Shown here piece after piece: positions 6,092 through 6,339 of a stretch of DNA of 6,339 nt. This DNA is from Thioalkalivibrio sp. (GTDB taxonomy: Bacteria > Pseudomonadota > Gammaproteobacteria > Ectothiorhodospirales > Ectothiorhodospiraceae): positions 1-6,339 of the forward strand of contig SKQM01000085.1 of assembly GCA_007119005.1 (NCBI GenBank). The letters run 5' to 3'. A program made the position numbers and the translations under genes. The notes below the pieces were generated by a model. That model saw only the letters and a program-made list of their open reading frames with translations. It was not told the DNA's origin and searched no databases. Numbering within the stretch: the stretch's first letter is position 1; every line of letters starts with the position of its first letter.

Positions 6092-6339
6092 TCAATGATC
6101 AGAGTCTGCGAAAACCCGGTTGACGCGCTCGCGCAGTTCCTTCCCCGGCTTGAAGTGGGGCACGTGCTTGCCCGGAAGCGCCACGCCCTTGCCAGTCTTG
6201 GGGTTGCGACCGATGCGCGGGGGCCGGAAATGCAAGGCAAAGCTCCCGAAGCCGCGGATCTCGACGCGGTCGCCGTGTGCCAGCGCCTGGCTCATGCGTT
6301 CGAGCACCGCCTTCACGCACAGCTCCACGTCCTTGGCCG
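6092..6339 (-). CDS. ihfB: integration host factor beta subunit, 5' end missing
   Basis: The last 82 or so residues of a DNABII protein; the start lies beyond the right edge. IHF is an alpha/beta heterodimer that bends DNA sharply at specific sites in promoters, replication origins and recombination sites. The visible part contains [20 protein letters not shown], the arm motif GRNPKTG with the proline that wedges into DNA, and [13 protein letters not shown]. The [14 protein letters not shown] end fits the beta subunit better than IhfA or HU. The tail adds FADSDH beyond the usual end. The gene order ihfB-lapB-pyrF agrees with this; rpsA would be expected just outside the window. Confidence 0.96.
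   Translation of the reverse strand, partial: AKDVELCVKAVLERMSQALAHGDRVEIRGFGSFALHFRPPRIGRNPKTGKGVALPGKHVPHFKPGKELRERVNRVFADSDH

Noticed and set aside
6085..6240. N-terminal extension of LapB into ihfB
   Set aside because: The extra 52 residues are an out-of-frame reading of ihfB, and LapB normally begins right at its membrane segment, as from the ATG at 6084.
1..6339. CRISPR array, tRNA, rRNA, insertion sequence or attachment site
   Set aside because: No regularly spaced repeats, tRNA-like cloverleaf, transposase or terminal inverted repeats were seen by eye on either strand.

Overview
The window is GC-rich, fully packed bacterial chromosome. The order ihfB - lapB - pyrF - comEA-like - galU on one strand, with a clear IhfB and a LapB carrying a rubredoxin-type zinc knuckle, points to a gammaproteobacterium. 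High GC and general protein character suggest a purple-sulfur or Thioalkalivibrio-like lineage (Chromatiales/Ectothiorhodospiraceae), but that finer placement is inference. No mobile element, CRISPR array, tRNA or rRNA was seen.

All but one of the genes lie on the minus strand, so they read from right to left. Right part (6339 to 4163): the end of ihfB (DNA-bending IHF beta subunit), then lapB (controls LPS synthesis) and pyrF (last step of UMP synthesis). They are separated by only 7 and 8 bp and look translationally coupled. The lapA gene that precedes lapB in E. coli is not present at this spot. Middle (4162 to 3731): a 104-bp gap with a possible promoter, a small secreted ComEA-type helix-hairpin-helix protein, then a 67-bp gap holding a strong GC-rich hairpin. 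Left-middle (3730 to 1989): galU (UDP-glucose synthesis), followed 41 bp later by an FkbM-family methyltransferase.

Left part (1957 to 271): a creatininase/formamide-hydrolase family protein and a RibD-type reductase that has no deaminase domain. This pair resembles two steps of the archaeal-type riboflavin/F420 pathway (ring-formamide hydrolysis and ribosyl-aminopyrimidine reduction), but it sits away from any rib operon here and is the most intriguing part of the window. At the far left edge, on the plus strand, is the C-terminal end of an LPG-synthase-like/flippase (UPF0104-type) membrane protein. Its reading frame runs 194 bp into the 3' end of the reductase gene in the convergent orientation.

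Functionally the window mixes core metabolism (pyrF, galU), nucleoid and envelope control (ihfB, lapB), and a possible accessory set for a modified small molecule or surface glycan (FkbM methyltransferase, hydrolase, reductase, flippase-like protein). Links among the accessory genes are inferred from position only.
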